Source: Halalkalicoccus paucihalophilus (lineage in GTDB: Archaea > Halobacteriota > Halobacteria > Halobacteriales > Halalkalicoccaceae). From it: a stretch of 64,000 nt of DNA. The first letter of the stretch is position 1. The number at the start of each line of letters is the position of its first letter. Shown here piece after piece: positions 1 to 8,899 of the stretch. The notes under the pieces are model-generated. The model searched no databases, was not told where the DNA came from, and was given only the letters and a program-made list of their open reading frames with translations. Where the stretch lies: positions 186,001-250,000 of the forward strand of contig NZ_LTAZ01000004.1 of NCBI RefSeq assembly GCF_001593955.1, read 5' to 3'. The translations under genes were made by a program, and so were the position numbers.

Positions 1-12
1 GCGAGGGCGGGT

Positions 13-609
13 ATGCGCCAGTTCATCGTCTCGGGCCACGACGTTCCGACCACTCCCGACTTCTCGCTTTCCGACCTCGCCGGCGGTGCGGGCCGTCTGG
101 ACGTGCTCTGTCGGTGCGTCTCCTCGGCCTTCTTCCTCTCGCATGCCATCCGTGAGGACGTCCGGGCCTATCTGGTGCTCGCCGACGAGTTCACGCTTCG
201 GTTCGAGGGACGCGAACTCAGACGATTGAACCCCGACGAGCGCTCCACGGCGGCGCTCGTTCGAAACGCCCTCGAGGAGCGCGAGGAGGCCATCGGCCAC
301 ATGGAGGTCGAGGCCTCCCCCGGGGTATACCTCTCGCGGCGTGGGTTCGAACCCATCCTCGAACGAGCCGCCGAGGACGGGACCGTGGTCCAACTCCACG
401 AGGACGGTGACCCCGTCGTGGAGGTCGAACCGCCCGAGGATCCCGTGTTCGTCCTCTCGGATCACCACGATTTCACGGTGCACGAGGCCGACCTGCTCGA
501 CGAGCGCGCCGACGCGCGGGTGCGCCTCGGTCCCGAGCGCCTGCACGCGAACCACGCGATCACGGTGGCGCACAACTGGCTCGACACTGAGGGCTACCGC
601 CGGTACTGA
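13..609 (+). CDS. trmY: tRNA (pseudouridine(54)-N(1))-methyltransferase
   Basis: This 198-residue SPOUT-class methyltransferase fits TrmY, which methylates N1 of pseudouridine 54 in the T-loop of archaeal tRNA using S-adenosylmethionine. The length matches the family. The C-terminal trefoil-knot region is visible: a [10 protein letters not shown] segment near residues 145-154 and [20 protein letters not shown] at 172-191. The N-terminal half carries the conserved [10 protein letters not shown] segment (41-50). The ATG at 13 is the only sensible start near the window edge, so the gene appears complete. A tRNA gene follows about 50 bases downstream on the same strand. The family call is by motif recognition and is fairly secure. 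Confidence 0.93.
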   Translation: MRQFIVSGHDVPTTPDFSLSDLAGGAGRLDVLCRCVSSAFFLSHAIREDVRAYLVLADEFTLRFEGRELRRLNPDERSTAALVRNALEEREEAIGHMEVEASPGVYLSRRGFEPILERAAEDGTVVQLHEDGDPVVEVEPPEDPVFVLSDHHDFTVHEADLLDERADARVRLGPERLHANHAITVAHNWLDTEGYRRY

Positions 610-658
610 GGAGCCGTTCCGGAACGCTTAACAACGCCACCGGCTTTCTTCCGAGCGC

Positions 659-731
659 GGGCCGGTGGGGTAGCTTGGTATCCTTCGGCCTTCGGGTGGC
701 CGTAACCTCAGTTCGAATCTGAGCCGGCCCA
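659..731 (+). tRNA. tRNA-Pro (anticodon CGG)
   Basis: The sequence folds into a full cloverleaf. The acceptor stem GGGCCGG (659-665) pairs with CCGGCCC (724-730), with discriminator A731. The anticodon stem CGGCC (686-690) pairs with GGCCG (698-702) around the loop TTCGGGT, giving anticodon CGG at 693-695. The T arm CTCAG-TTCGAAT-CTGAG spans 707-723. CCA is not encoded and no intron is present. A short T4 run at 733-736 could end transcription. The D stem has three good pairs. Confidence 0.95.
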
Positions 732-820
732 CTTTTCGTCCCGCATCCCACCGCCGGGGAGCGCCGCTACCGTCGCGGTCTCCGGGGACTTTACAACGGT
801 CGATCGTCTCGGATACGGCG

Positions 821-991
821 ATGGCGGGACTCATCCAGCGCACGGCCGATTCGATCGACGAGATGTCTCGCTCGATCTAGGACGACTCCAGTCGACTGGA
901 GAAGGCGGTGATCCTCGTCTTCCTCATCGTCACGGGGTTGGCGATCCCGGTCGTTCCCCTCGTAATCGTCGCGAGGGCCGTCGCCAACTAG
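821..991 (+). pseudogene. Small single-span membrane protein interrupted by an in-frame amber codon
   Basis: From ATG 821 one frame runs for 56 codons to TAG 989, with a single TAG at codon 20 (878-880). The part before the stop reads MAGLIQRTADSIDEMSRSI. The part after it has a charged stretch, then a strongly hydrophobic helix (VILVFLIVTGLAIPVVPLVIV) and a short basic tail, as in small haloarchaeal membrane proteins. The frame stays coherent across the stop, which suggests one former gene with a point mutation or sequencing error. The GTG at 908 could start a shorter membrane peptide. This is the only gene-like content in the 732-1061 gap. Function is unknown. Confidence 0.5.
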
Positions 992-1061
992 CAGTAGCGC
1001 CGCCGCTCGGGTATCGACCGACGTTCGATCCGTTTTCCCCCGTTTTTCGACCGATGTGCGG

Positions 1062-2660
1062 TCAGTCCCCGCGCTCTTGGGACAGCATGACGACCATCGA
1101 CAGTCCCGAAACCGCCACGAGCACGAGCGCGGGAACGGCGGCGTACTGGAAGTAAGCGGCCTCCTGTGCGCGCCAGATGTGGGTCACGAGCGTCTCGAAG
1201 CCCGTCGGTCGCAGGATGAGCGTCGCGGGCAGTTCCTTCATCGTCGTCAGAAAGACGAGCGCCCCGCCCGCGATCACGCCCGGAACGATCAGCGGGAGGG
1301 TGACCCGCCGGAAGGCACGGGCGGGGCGCTCCCCGAGGGTCCGGGCCGCCTCGACGTACCGGGGGTCGACCTGCTGGGTCGTCGTCCGGATCGCGCCGAC
1401 GGCCTGTGGCATGAAGCGAACGGTGTAGGCGAAGACCAGAAGCGGGATGGTCTGGTAGAGCGCCGGAACGTAGCCGGTCCCGAAGTACACCAGCGCGAGC
1501 GCCAGCACGACCCCCGGGACGGCAAAGCCGACGTACGTCGCACGCTCGAAGACGGTCGCGAGCAGGGAGTCGGTGGAGGCGGCGAAATACGCCACCGGCA
1601 GCGCGGCGAGCGTCGCGACGAGCGCCGCCAGCCCCGCGACCCAGACGGAGTTGAACGCAAAGGACCACTGGAAGGCGAGCGACGCCCGCCCGCCCGTCTT
1701 GGCGGTGACGAGCCACAGACCGAGGATCCAGATCGGGACGACGAGCGCGATCCCCGAGACCGCCGCCGGGAGGAGCGTCGCCGGCCAGCGCCACCGACCC
1801 AGGGTGACGGTGCTCTCGCCGGCGGCCTCCCCGATGTCGCTGTGGATCGTCGCCCCGGAGCGCACCCACCGCTCGAGCACCAGCACGACGATCACGACCG
1901 CGAGCAACTGCAGCGAGAGCAGCGCCGCGTAGTCCTGTCCGAAGGCGTTGTACTCGACGTAGATCTGGCGGGTGAACACCGGCAGGCGCATGATCGTCGG
2001 CGTCCCGAAATCCGAGACGGCGTACAGCGCCGCGAGCAACCCCCCGGCGGCGATCGCCGGCCGGATGTGGGGCAGGGTCACCCGACGAAACGCCGACCAC
2101 TGACCGTGGTTCAGCGTCCGCGCGGCGTCGACGAGCGTCGTGTCGAACGACAGCAGCGCGGCCCGGGTCGTGAGATACACGTACGGGTACGTATAGAGGG
2201 TGATGACGGCGATCGCGCCGGGAAACCCGTAGATCTCGGGCAGGCGCTCGATCCCGAGCGGGGACAGGATCGAGTGGAACTCCCCGCGCGGGCCGAACGC
2301 CGAAACGAACGCGAACGCGCCGATGTAGCTCGGGATCACGAGCGGCAGCGAGACGGCGATCGACCAGAACCGCCGGAACGGCAGGTCCGTCCGCACCGTG
2401 AGATACGCGAGCGGGACGCCAAGCAACACTGAAAGAGCGGTCACGGCGGCCATGAGCAGCAGGCTGTTGACCACGATTTCGAGGGTTCCCGGACGGGTCA
2501 GCATCGACAGCGTGCGAGACGGATCGACGCTCGTCGCTCGGATCACGAGCCAGGTCAGCGGAAACACCACGCTCGTGGCGATCACTCCACAGACCAGTGC
2601 CAGTCCGAGCGGGACGCTATCGAACCGTGTGCGTATCGCGGTGGGAACGACGGATCTCAT
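1062..2660 (-). CDS. Iron(III) ABC transporter permease, FbpB/ThiP type with two fused membrane domains
   Basis: This 532-residue protein has about twelve hydrophobic segments in two repeated permease units. Each unit carries an EAA-type loop for contact with the ATPase: RRVTLPHIRPAIAAGG near 192-207 and RRVTLPLIVPGVIAGG near 451-466. A fused double permease of this length is typical of ferric-iron and thiamine/putrescine-type importers. The ferric binding protein at 7747-8895 is the likely partner. No iron-type ATPase gene is in the window. An iron-box palindrome at 2727-2742 lies in the divergent intergenic region. Substrate assignment rests on that context, because the permease alone cannot distinguish iron from thiamine or polyamine. 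Confidence 0.85.
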   Translation of the reverse strand: MRSVVPTAIRTRFDSVPLGLALVCGVIATSVVFPLTWLVIRATSVDPSRTLSMLTRPGTLEIVVNSLLLMAAVTALSVLLGVPLAYLTVRTDLPFRRFWSIAVSLPLVIPSYIGAFAFVSAFGPRGEFHSILSPLGIERLPEIYGFPGAIAVITLYTYPYVYLTTRAALLSFDTTLVDAARTLNHGQWSAFRRVTLPHIRPAIAAGGLLAALYAVSDFGTPTIMRLPVFTRQIYVEYNAFGQDYAALLSLQLLAVVIVVLVLERWVRSGATIHSDIGEAAGESTVTLGRWRWPATLLPAAVSGIALVVPIWILGLWLVTAKTGGRASLAFQWSFAFNSVWVAGLAALVATLAALPVAYFAASTDSLLATVFERATYVGFAVPGVVLALALVYFGTGYVPALYQTIPLLVFAYTVRFMPQAVGAIRTTTQQVDPRYVEAARTLGERPARAFRRVTLPLIVPGVIAGGALVFLTTMKELPATLILRPTGFETLVTHIWRAQEAAYFQYAAVPALVLVAVSGLSMVVMLSQERGD

Positions 2661-2726
2661 CGATGATCGAGGTATCCGGAATCGCCCGGCCTCTCGAACG
2701 ACGATGGTGGTTCAACGGATATAAGG

Positions 2727-2742
2727 TTTAGGTTAGCCTAAT
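2727..2742. promoter_or_regulatory. Iron-box operator, copy 1
   Basis: TTTAGG-TTAG-CCTAAT is a 16-bp inverted repeat with one arm mismatch. It sits just downstream of the TATA-like GGATATAAGG (2717-2726) of the gene at 2750, where a bound repressor would block initiation. The core TTAGGTTAGCCTAA is a close match to the actinobacterial IdeR/DtxR box. The divergent iron permease starts 67 bases away, so both directions could be controlled. Sister sites lie at 4862, 8900 and 10132. Confidence 0.75.
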
Positions 2743-2749
2743 CGGTTGC

Positions 2750-3271
2750 ATGGAGCTGTCGAGACGCGACGCGATGGCCGCGCTCGGGGCGCTGGGGGTC
2801 GGTGCGGCGGCGGTCGGCGTCCGCGAACGCACCGGTTCGAAGGACGAGGAACCCGAGGCACGGGTTCGCGAGACGCTCGTCGCGGCCGCCGAAGTCGTCT
2901 ACCCCTCGGAAGTCAGTGGAGTGAGCGAGTTCGTCGAGACCTTCCTGACGGGGCGTCTCGACGACGACACGCACGCCGAGGGGCTCCGGGCGGCGGTTTC
3001 CGACCTCGACGACGCCGCGACGGAATGGTACGATGGGCGGTTTTCGGCGCTGTCGCCCGCGGATCGGGACCGCCTGCTCCGGGAGATCGGTGCCGACACC
3101 GCCGAGGAAAAGCCCGCGGGAACGACCGCAGAACGAGTGCGCTACTACGTGGTCAACGAGCTGTTGCTCGCGCTCTACAGCTCGCCGACGGGCGGGAAGC
3201 TGGTCGATATCGAGAACCCGCAGGGCCACCCCGGCGGAATCGAGAGCTACCGGCAGGGGCCAGAGGTGTGA
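2750..3271 (+). CDS. Gluconate 2-dehydrogenase subunit 3-like Tat protein
   Basis: This 173-residue protein begins with a twin-arginine signal (SRRDAMAALGALGVGAAAVG, residues 4-23) and otherwise resembles the small gamma subunit of membrane gluconate 2-dehydrogenases. It overlaps the next gene by four bases (GTGA), and that gene encodes the flavin subunit without its own signal. The likely arrangement is a complex folded in the cytoplasm and exported through Tat by this subunit. No cytochrome subunit is nearby, so the electron acceptor is unknown. The iron box at 2727 overlaps its promoter and predicts expression under iron limitation. The sugar substrate is not determined. Confidence 0.8.
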   Translation: MELSRRDAMAALGALGVGAAAVGVRERTGSKDEEPEARVRETLVAAAEVVYPSEVSGVSEFVETFLTGRLDDDTHAEGLRAAVSDLDDAATEWYDGRFSALSPADRDRLLREIGADTAEEKPAGTTAERVRYYVVNELLLALYSSPTGGKLVDIENPQGHPGGIESYRQGPEV

Positions 3272-4854
3272 GCGCTCGAACCCCGATCGAGGACGCCGAC
3301 GTCTGCGTGATCGGGGCGGGCCCGGCCGGCGCGCTCGTGGCGGACCGACTCGCCGACGTTGGTCGTGAGGTCGTGATACTCGAGGCTGGTCCCCGCTTCG
3401 ACCCGGCGGATCGGCTCGACCGCATGGAACGGGCGCTCCGGCCCGCCTACGACCGCCCCGGCGTCTGGGGGATGGGTGGGGACCGGGACGCCCACTCGAA
3501 TTCGGGCGACCGGTCCTACCCGCTGAACCACGCCCGCGTGAAGGGGGTCGGCGGTTCGACGCTGCACTGGCAGGGGATGGTGATGCGCCTGCACGAGGAC
3601 GACTTCCGCTCGGAGAGCGCCCGCGGGGTCGGAATCGACTGGCCCATCGACTACGGAGACCTGCGCCCGTATTACGTCGCCGCCGAGCGAGAGTTGGGCG
3701 TCGCCGGCGCGGACGACAACCCGTTCGGCCCACCTCGAGAGGAACCGTTTCCCATGCCGGCGTTTCCCCCTTCGTACAGCGACTCGCTGTTCGCCGGGGC
3801 CTGCGAGGAACTCGGGATCGCGATGCACTCGGTGCCCAACGCCCGCAACTCCGAGTCCTACGACGGCCGGGGGGCCTGCGCCGGCTACGGCACCTGCCAG
3901 CCGGTCTGTCCCTCCGGCGCGAAGTACGACGCCTCGGTCCACGTCGAGCGTGCGGAGGAGAGGGGCGCGACGGTGATCGACCGGGCGCCCGTCCGCCGGC
4001 TCGAACACGACGCCGACCGGGTCACCGCGGCGCGCTACACGATCCCGGGGGGCGAGATCCACACACAGGAGGCCGACGCGTTCGTCGTCGCCTGTGGCGG
4101 CGTCGAGACGCCCCGATTACTGTTGCTCTCCGAGTCCGAGCGGTATCCCGACGGCCTCGCGAACTCCAGCGGGCTCGTAGGCAAGTCCTTCATGGAGCAC
4201 CTCTTCGCGGGAGTGGGCGGCACGATAGAGGAGCCCACGCGACAGAACCACGTCGGCTTCCTCACCAGCGAGAGCCACCAGTTCTACGACGAGGCCGACG
4301 CCGACCTCGCCCCCTTCAAACTCGAGTTCTTCAACTACGCCGGTCCCTCGCCGGTCGAGGAGGCCCTCACGGGCGATCAGTGGGGTGACGCGCTGCTCGA
4401 CCAGTTGCGCGGGAGCTACGGCACCCACGTCGGGGTCGGCGCGCTGGTCGAACAGCTCCCGAGCGAGGACAGCTACGTCGACCTCGATCCCGACGTGACC
4501 GACGACCGCGGCCTCCCCGTCCCGGACGTCCACTGGAGCGTCGACGACCGGGCGCTCCGGACCCTCGAACGCGCGAACGAGGTCCAGCGCGAGATCCTCG
4601 GGGAACTGGGTGCCGAGATCACGTGGACGGTCGGCCCCGAGAACACCGGTCCAGCCTTCCACCACATGGGTACGACCCGGATGGGCGGGGACCCGGAGGG
4701 AAGCGTCGTTACCCCCGACCTCCGAACCCACGACCTCTCGAACTGCTGGATCGCCGGGAGCAGCGTCTTTCCCACGGGCGGCGCGGTGAACCCGACGCTC
4801 ACCATCGCCGCGCTGGCGCTGAAGACCGCGGAGAACATCGACGACGCGCTGTGA
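3268..4854 (+). CDS. GMC-family FAD oxidoreductase, gluconate dehydrogenase-like large subunit
   Basis: This 528-residue flavoprotein starts at GTG 3268, overlapping the upstream stop. It has the FAD-binding GAGPAG motif at 16-21 and a four-cysteine segment around 203-214 (GACAGYGTCQPVC). The C-terminal GMC signature has HH at 465-466 and NPT at 508-510, giving a His/Asn catalytic pair. It should oxidise a sugar or alcohol and pass electrons to a membrane acceptor. It lacks a signal peptide and probably leaves the cell with the Tat-signal subunit before it. Close relatives are annotated as gluconate, sorbitol or choline dehydrogenases, so substrate is open. Co-transcription places it under the iron box at 2727. 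Confidence 0.85.
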   Translation: MSARTPIEDADVCVIGAGPAGALVADRLADVGREVVILEAGPRFDPADRLDRMERALRPAYDRPGVWGMGGDRDAHSNSGDRSYPLNHARVKGVGGSTLHWQGMVMRLHEDDFRSESARGVGIDWPIDYGDLRPYYVAAERELGVAGADDNPFGPPREEPFPMPAFPPSYSDSLFAGACEELGIAMHSVPNARNSESYDGRGACAGYGTCQPVCPSGAKYDASVHVERAEERGATVIDRAPVRRLEHDADRVTAARYTIPGGEIHTQEADAFVVACGGVETPRLLLLSESERYPDGLANSSGLVGKSFMEHLFAGVGGTIEEPTRQNHVGFLTSESHQFYDEADADLAPFKLEFFNYAGPSPVEEALTGDQWGDALLDQLRGSYGTHVGVGALVEQLPSEDSYVDLDPDVTDDRGLPVPDVHWSVDDRALRTLERANEVQREILGELGAEITWTVGPENTGPAFHHMGTTRMGGDPEGSVVTPDLRTHDLSNCWIAGSSVFPTGGAVNPTLTIAALALKTAENIDDAL

Positions 4855-4861
4855 ATCCTCG

Positions 4862-4877
4862 TTTAGGCAAACCTAAA
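4862..4877. promoter_or_regulatory. Iron-box operator, copy 2
   Basis: TTTAGG-CAAA-CCTAAA is a perfect 6+6 inverted repeat with a four-base spacer. It lies between the GMC gene stop (4854) and the glycosyltransferase start (4910), overlapping or just ahead of the AT-rich AAAGAATAAG promoter-like stretch. Arms and spacing match the three other copies, so it is probably bound by the same DtxR-family iron regulator. Confidence 0.75.
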
Positions 4878-4909
4878 AGAATAAGTCCCCCCGACCGAAA
4901 CGGACGGCA

Positions 4910-5668
4910 ATGAGTCAGGTTCACCGGGCCGACGATTCGGGGCTCAAACGGTCGGTAGCGAGTCCGGAGACATCGGCGGTCGAAGGGGGGGAGTACACCT
5001 TCGAGGACGTGAGCGTCGTGATGGGGACGTACAACGAGGAGGCGGCCGTCGGCACCGTGATCGCCGACATCGACCGGGTCACGGACGGACGAGCCGAGGT
5101 CGTCTGTGTCGACGGCTCCTCGGATCGCACCCCGGAGATCGCCCGCGAGCACGGCGCGCGCGTGATCGAACAGGAACCCCAAGGGTACGGCGTCGCGGTT
5201 CGGGCGGCGCTCCTCGCGCCCGAGCGACCTGTCGTGGTGACGACCGACTGCGACGACACCTACCCGATGGAGCGCCTACCGGAGTTCCTCGCCGGGATCA
5301 ACGCCGGCTACGACGTTGTCAGCGGGGACCGCCTCTACCACGGCGCCGACGCGATGCCGGCGACCAACCGGCTGGGCAATGCGGCGTTCGCGTGGCTTGC
5401 GAGCGCGCTGATGGGCGAGCGGGTCCACGACACCACTACCGGGATGCGCGCCTATCGACGCGAAGTCGTCGAGTCGATCGAGTGGACCGAGAACACGGGC
5501 CTGTCGGCCGAACTGCTGATCCGGTCGCTGATGCGGGGCTACGCGGTCCGGGAGATGCCCATCGAGTACCGCGAGCGCGCCGGCGAGACGAAACTCGATC
5601 CCTTTTCTGGTGGTGCGGCGATCGCGAAATCCATCCTGCGGGCCGGTATCGAGGAACGCCTTCGCTAG
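4910..5668 (+). CDS. GT2-family glycosyltransferase, dolichol-phosphate sugar synthase-like
   Basis: This 252-residue protein has a GT-A fold. The start strand VVMGTYNEE is at 36-44, VCVDGSSDRT at 65-74, the metal-binding DCDD cluster at 113-116, and a TTTGMRAYRR acceptor loop near 175-185. The layout resembles archaeal dolichol-phosphate glucosyl/mannosyltransferases that charge the lipid carrier for N-glycosylation. No membrane helix is evident. It has its own iron box at 4862-4877, unusual for a general glycosylation gene. Its stop interlocks with the stop of the convergent GT-C gene (shared CTAG). The donor sugar cannot be read from the sequence. Confidence 0.82.
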   Translation: MSQVHRADDSGLKRSVASPETSAVEGGEYTFEDVSVVMGTYNEEAAVGTVIADIDRVTDGRAEVVCVDGSSDRTPEIAREHGARVIEQEPQGYGVAVRAALLAPERPVVVTTDCDDTYPMERLPEFLAGINAGYDVVSGDRLYHGADAMPATNRLGNAAFAWLASALMGERVHDTTTGMRAYRREVVESIEWTENTGLSAELLIRSLMRGYAVREMPIEYRERAGETKLDPFSGGAAIAKSILRAGIEERLR

Positions 5669-7734
5669 GCGGGTTCGATCCGCGTCTCGAAGGAGACGCC
5701 CTCGCGGTGGGCATTGGGGTTCTCGGGGAGGTACGTTCCCTCGGACCCACACCGGGTCACGAGCGTGCAGACGGTGCGCTCGGGCGGCGCGATCGCCTCG
5801 ACGCGCCTGTCCTCCTCCCTGACGGCCGTCTCCTGGCGGTAGGTCAGCGTCGAGCCGTCGGGCTGGACCAGCGTGACCGTGAGGACGACCTCCTCGGTTC
5901 CCTCGACGCCCACGGTCGAGTCGGCTCCTTCCAGTCGGGCCGCACCCGGTTCGAGCGTCCAGTTCACCGTGATCCGTTCGCCGGGGCCGTCGATCCCGTA
6001 CTCGGCGACCTCACCGTCGGACTCGAGACGGACCGTTGCACGGTCGACGTTCGCGGGGACGCCGACGGTCGTTTCGCCCGCGAGCCGATCGCCCGATCGA
6101 ACCGAGAGGGTTTCGAGTTTCGGGGTGACGTGCTCGTCGGGGTCGGGCGTCCACTCGCCGCGGTAGGCGTAGCGGTAAGCGGTTCGGTCGGGGTACGCGT
6201 CGAGGACGGCGAAGTCCTCCGCCGGGTCGCGATCCAGCGCGTAGACCACCGATCCGTCGAACCCGGGGTCGTTGCGCAGCGACTGGAAGGGGTGGTTCTG
6301 CCACTCGCCGTAGGGGGTCGGCATGAAGACGAGCGCCTCGTCGAACTCGGCCGCCTCGATCGGTTCGTAAGCCGTCTCGTACTTCGCTGTGTACTCGGCG
6401 TTCCGCTCGATCGGCTCGGCGACCAGCGGGGCGGTCGCGGCCCCCGCGAGCGCGAGGCTCGCGATGAGGACAGCCGCGAGTACGGGGCGAGCTACCGGTC
6501 GCGAGGCCCGCTCGCGGACCCGCACCGCGATCCACCGCCAGCCGGCCACGACTCCTGCCGCCGCGAAAATCGACAGGGGAACGAGCAGGTCGAAGTGGTA
6601 GAACGGGCCCAGCGACGCGATCAGGCCGTCGTTTGGATCGCCCATCGTCGCCAGGATGTTGAAGTTCCCCCAGAAGAAGACGTTCCCGAGCGGAACCGTG
6701 AGGAACAGCCCCGAGAGGATCGGGCCAGCGACCCGATCTTCCGGCTCGCGCCACCGGCGGGCTGCGAGTACCAGCCCACAGGCCGCACACGCGGTCCCGA
6801 GCGTGCCCGCGGTGAACCATCGCGTCGCGAGGTACTGGAGGACGTGGGCGTTGGCCTCCAGCGCGAGCGCGGGCGTGTATTCGATGGCGTGTTCGAGGAT
6901 GCGCCGCCGGCCGAAGCCCGGCCCGTCCATCGGCGCGAACGCCGCGAACGGAAAGACGAGCGGCGATCCGGTGAGGACGGCGTTGTACGCGAGGGTCAGC
7001 CCGACGAACGAAAGCCCGCCGACTGCCGTTAGGGCGTTACGAACGAGCGGGCCGGGCAGCGGTCGGAGCCCCTTTTCGTGGAGCGCCGACCCGACCGTCC
7101 AGAGCGCGTGGGCGATGAACGGCGCGGCGAAGAGCACGGCGGTGTAGGGGCGAGCGAAAAAGGCGAGGCCGATCGCGAGGCCGGCGGCGGCGGCGTACCG
7201 GCGGTCACGACGCCGTGCCCCTCGGAGATACCAGACGGCAAAGAGCAGGTTCAACAGCGTGGTCGGGGCGTAGGGCAGGAACACCGAGGAGGTCACGAGC
7301 GTCATCGGCGCGGCCGCGAACGTCGCGGCGGCGACGACGCCGACCCGGCGGTCGAACGCCATCGTTCCAAGAACGTAGACCAACAGGGCGTTCCCGCCCG
7401 CGATCGCGGCGAGCGTCACGCGGGGTTCGCCGAACAGCGCCATCGAGACGGCGTACATCGCCGCGGGCACCGGCGCGTACTTCGGGTAGAGCCGCCCGCC
7501 GTCCTCGACGAAGAACCACGGGCGAAACGCGCCCGCGAGGTCGCCCGCGTGCAGTTGGAGTTGTCCCTCGAGCAACATCGCGGCCTGCTGGAGGTAGACG
7601 CCCTCGTCGTGGTTGACCGAGTGATAGGGGAAGACGACGCTGGCGACGGCGAAGACGGCGACGGCGGCGAGGGCCGCGATACAGCCGGCTAAAAGCGGTT
7701 CGCGGTCCGGCCATCGGCCCGAGGGGCGATTCAT
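5665..7734 (-). CDS. GT-C-type membrane glycosyltransferase (GT39/ArnT-like)
   Basis: This 689-residue protein has about eleven hydrophobic helices over the first 450 residues and a soluble C-terminal domain of about 200 residues. The first extracytoplasmic loop carries HDEGVY at 42-47, the acidic motif typical of lipid-phosphate-sugar-dependent GT-C enzymes such as PMT and ArnT. It starts 12 bases after the iron-binding-protein gene, so both are probably one transcript from the iron box at 8900. It would transfer a sugar from a dolichol carrier to a protein or lipid outside the membrane, possibly using the carrier charged by the neighbouring GT2. The acceptor is unknown. Confidence 0.75.
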   Translation of the reverse strand: MNRPSGRWPDREPLLAGCIAALAAVAVFAVASVVFPYHSVNHDEGVYLQQAAMLLEGQLQLHAGDLAGAFRPWFFVEDGGRLYPKYAPVPAAMYAVSMALFGEPRVTLAAIAGGNALLVYVLGTMAFDRRVGVVAAATFAAAPMTLVTSSVFLPYAPTTLLNLLFAVWYLRGARRRDRRYAAAAGLAIGLAFFARPYTAVLFAAPFIAHALWTVGSALHEKGLRPLPGPLVRNALTAVGGLSFVGLTLAYNAVLTGSPLVFPFAAFAPMDGPGFGRRRILEHAIEYTPALALEANAHVLQYLATRWFTAGTLGTACAACGLVLAARRWREPEDRVAGPILSGLFLTVPLGNVFFWGNFNILATMGDPNDGLIASLGPFYHFDLLVPLSIFAAAGVVAGWRWIAVRVRERASRPVARPVLAAVLIASLALAGAATAPLVAEPIERNAEYTAKYETAYEPIEAAEFDEALVFMPTPYGEWQNHPFQSLRNDPGFDGSVVYALDRDPAEDFAVLDAYPDRTAYRYAYRGEWTPDPDEHVTPKLETLSVRSGDRLAGETTVGVPANVDRATVRLESDGEVAEYGIDGPGERITVNWTLEPGAARLEGADSTVGVEGTEEVVLTVTLVQPDGSTLTYRQETAVREEDRRVEAIAPPERTVCTLVTRCGSEGTYLPENPNAHREGVSFETRIEPA

Positions 7735-7746
7735 CTGGCGGTGCGA

Positions 7747-8895
7747 TCAGACGTCGATGCCGACGTCGCGCATCAGGTTGATCGTCGGTTCGAGGTCGGA
7801 CAGCTGGGTCAGATCGAGATCCGAGGGCGGGTTGAGTTCGTCGATCGTCGGGAGGTCCCCGATGGGTTCGACGTCGGGGATCACCGGGTACTCGAAGGTC
7901 GTGCGCGCGAAGTAGTCCTGAGCCTCCGCCGACAGGAGGTGGCGGATGAAGTTCACCGCGAGGTCGGGCTCGGCGGCCGCGTCGGTGACGGTCGCGCCCG
8001 CGACGTTGAAGATCGCCCCGGCGTCGCCCTCGGTGAACGAGGTGGCGATGGGGGCCTCCGGCGAGCCGTCGAGCACGCGCTGAATGTAGTAGTGGTTCGT
8101 GAAGCCGGCATCGATCTCGCCGTCGGCGATCGCCTGACACACCGCGAACTCGTCGGGGTAGTCGGCAATGCCCGCGTCGACGACGCCCTGAAGCCACTCG
8201 CGGGTCGCCGCCTCGCCCCGCAGAAGCCGCATCGCGGTCACGAACGCCTGACAGGAGCCGTACGAGGGGGCCCAGCCGAGCGATCCGGCGAACCCGCTCG
8301 CGTAGTCGTCGATACTGTTCGACATGTCCTCGGCCGAGAGCGCCTCCGTGTTGTACGGGACCGCTCGGGCACGCCCCGAGGTGCCGATCCAGTCCTCGGC
8401 GTGGAACTCCTCACGGACCATCTCGAGGAGGTCGTTCGGAAGCGACCGGGTCCGTCCTTGCGCCGCCAGCGCGCCGAGCGATCCGGCGTTGACCGAGTAG
8501 AACACGTCGGCGGGCGTTCCGTTCCCCTCGGTGAGGATCTGGTTGACGAGGTCGGTCGAGTTGCCGTACCGAACGTCGAGGGAAAAGCCGTCGTAGAGGT
8601 CCGCGATGTAGCCCACCAGATCGCCCACGAGGAACTCGCCCCGACCCGAGTAGACGGTGAGTTCACCCTCAAGGGGGGGCATTTCCTCCATCGGTGTCCC
8701 GCCGGGAGCGCCCCGACCCTCGCGTCCCGACCCGATCTGACCGATCGACGGGTCGCCCTCGCTCCCGTTCTCGTCTTCGTTGTTCCCGTTGCCGCCGAAC
8801 AGGCCCGTACAGCCCGACAGCCCCGCCGTCCCGACCGCTGCCGTTCCGATCAGGAACCGTCGGCGACCGCTTCGACTCGGCGTTTTTCGCGTCAT
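7747..8895 (-). CDS. Ferric-iron ABC transporter substrate-binding lipoprotein
   Basis: This 382-residue protein has a Tat signal (RRRFLIGTAAVG, 11-22) and a lipobox LSGC with Cys29, so it should be lipid-anchored outside the cell. The fold matches bacterial FbpA-type iron binders. It has an adjacent tyrosine pair (Y269-Y270 in TNHYY) at the position of the iron ligands and the VYSGRGE start at 81-87. Its permease is probably the double-domain protein at 1062-2660. The ATG at 8895 lies 5 bases from the iron box at 8900 and about 25-30 bases from a TATA element, fitting a leaderless, iron-repressed transcript. The GT-C gene follows 12 bases downstream. Confidence 0.88.
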   Translation of the reverse strand: MTRKTPSRSGRRRFLIGTAAVGTAGLSGCTGLFGGNGNNEDENGSEGDPSIGQIGSGREGRGAPGGTPMEEMPPLEGELTVYSGRGEFLVGDLVGYIADLYDGFSLDVRYGNSTDLVNQILTEGNGTPADVFYSVNAGSLGALAAQGRTRSLPNDLLEMVREEFHAEDWIGTSGRARAVPYNTEALSAEDMSNSIDDYASGFAGSLGWAPSYGSCQAFVTAMRLLRGEAATREWLQGVVDAGIADYPDEFAVCQAIADGEIDAGFTNHYYIQRVLDGSPEAPIATSFTEGDAGAIFNVAGATVTDAAAEPDLAVNFIRHLLSAEAQDYFARTTFEYPVIPDVEPIGDLPTIDELNPPSDLDLTQLSDLEPTINLMRDVGIDV

Positions 8896-8899
8896 ATGG

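Noticed and set aside
878..880. TAG as pyrrolysine or another recoded residue
   Set aside because: No Pyl genes or insertion-type structure are seen, and haloarchaea generally lack the system; mutation or error is simpler.
988..2432. Long overlapping frames opposite or shifted to the iron permease (370 and 458 codons)
   Set aside because: They are Arg/Asp-rich, lack recognisable domains, and run across the clearly real permease frame; typical GC-rich shadow frames.
5392..7032. 546-codon plus-strand frame across the GT-C gene
   Set aside because: Composition is shadow-like (repeated Arg, Asp and Gly with no domain), whereas the minus frame has membrane helices and an HDEG motif.
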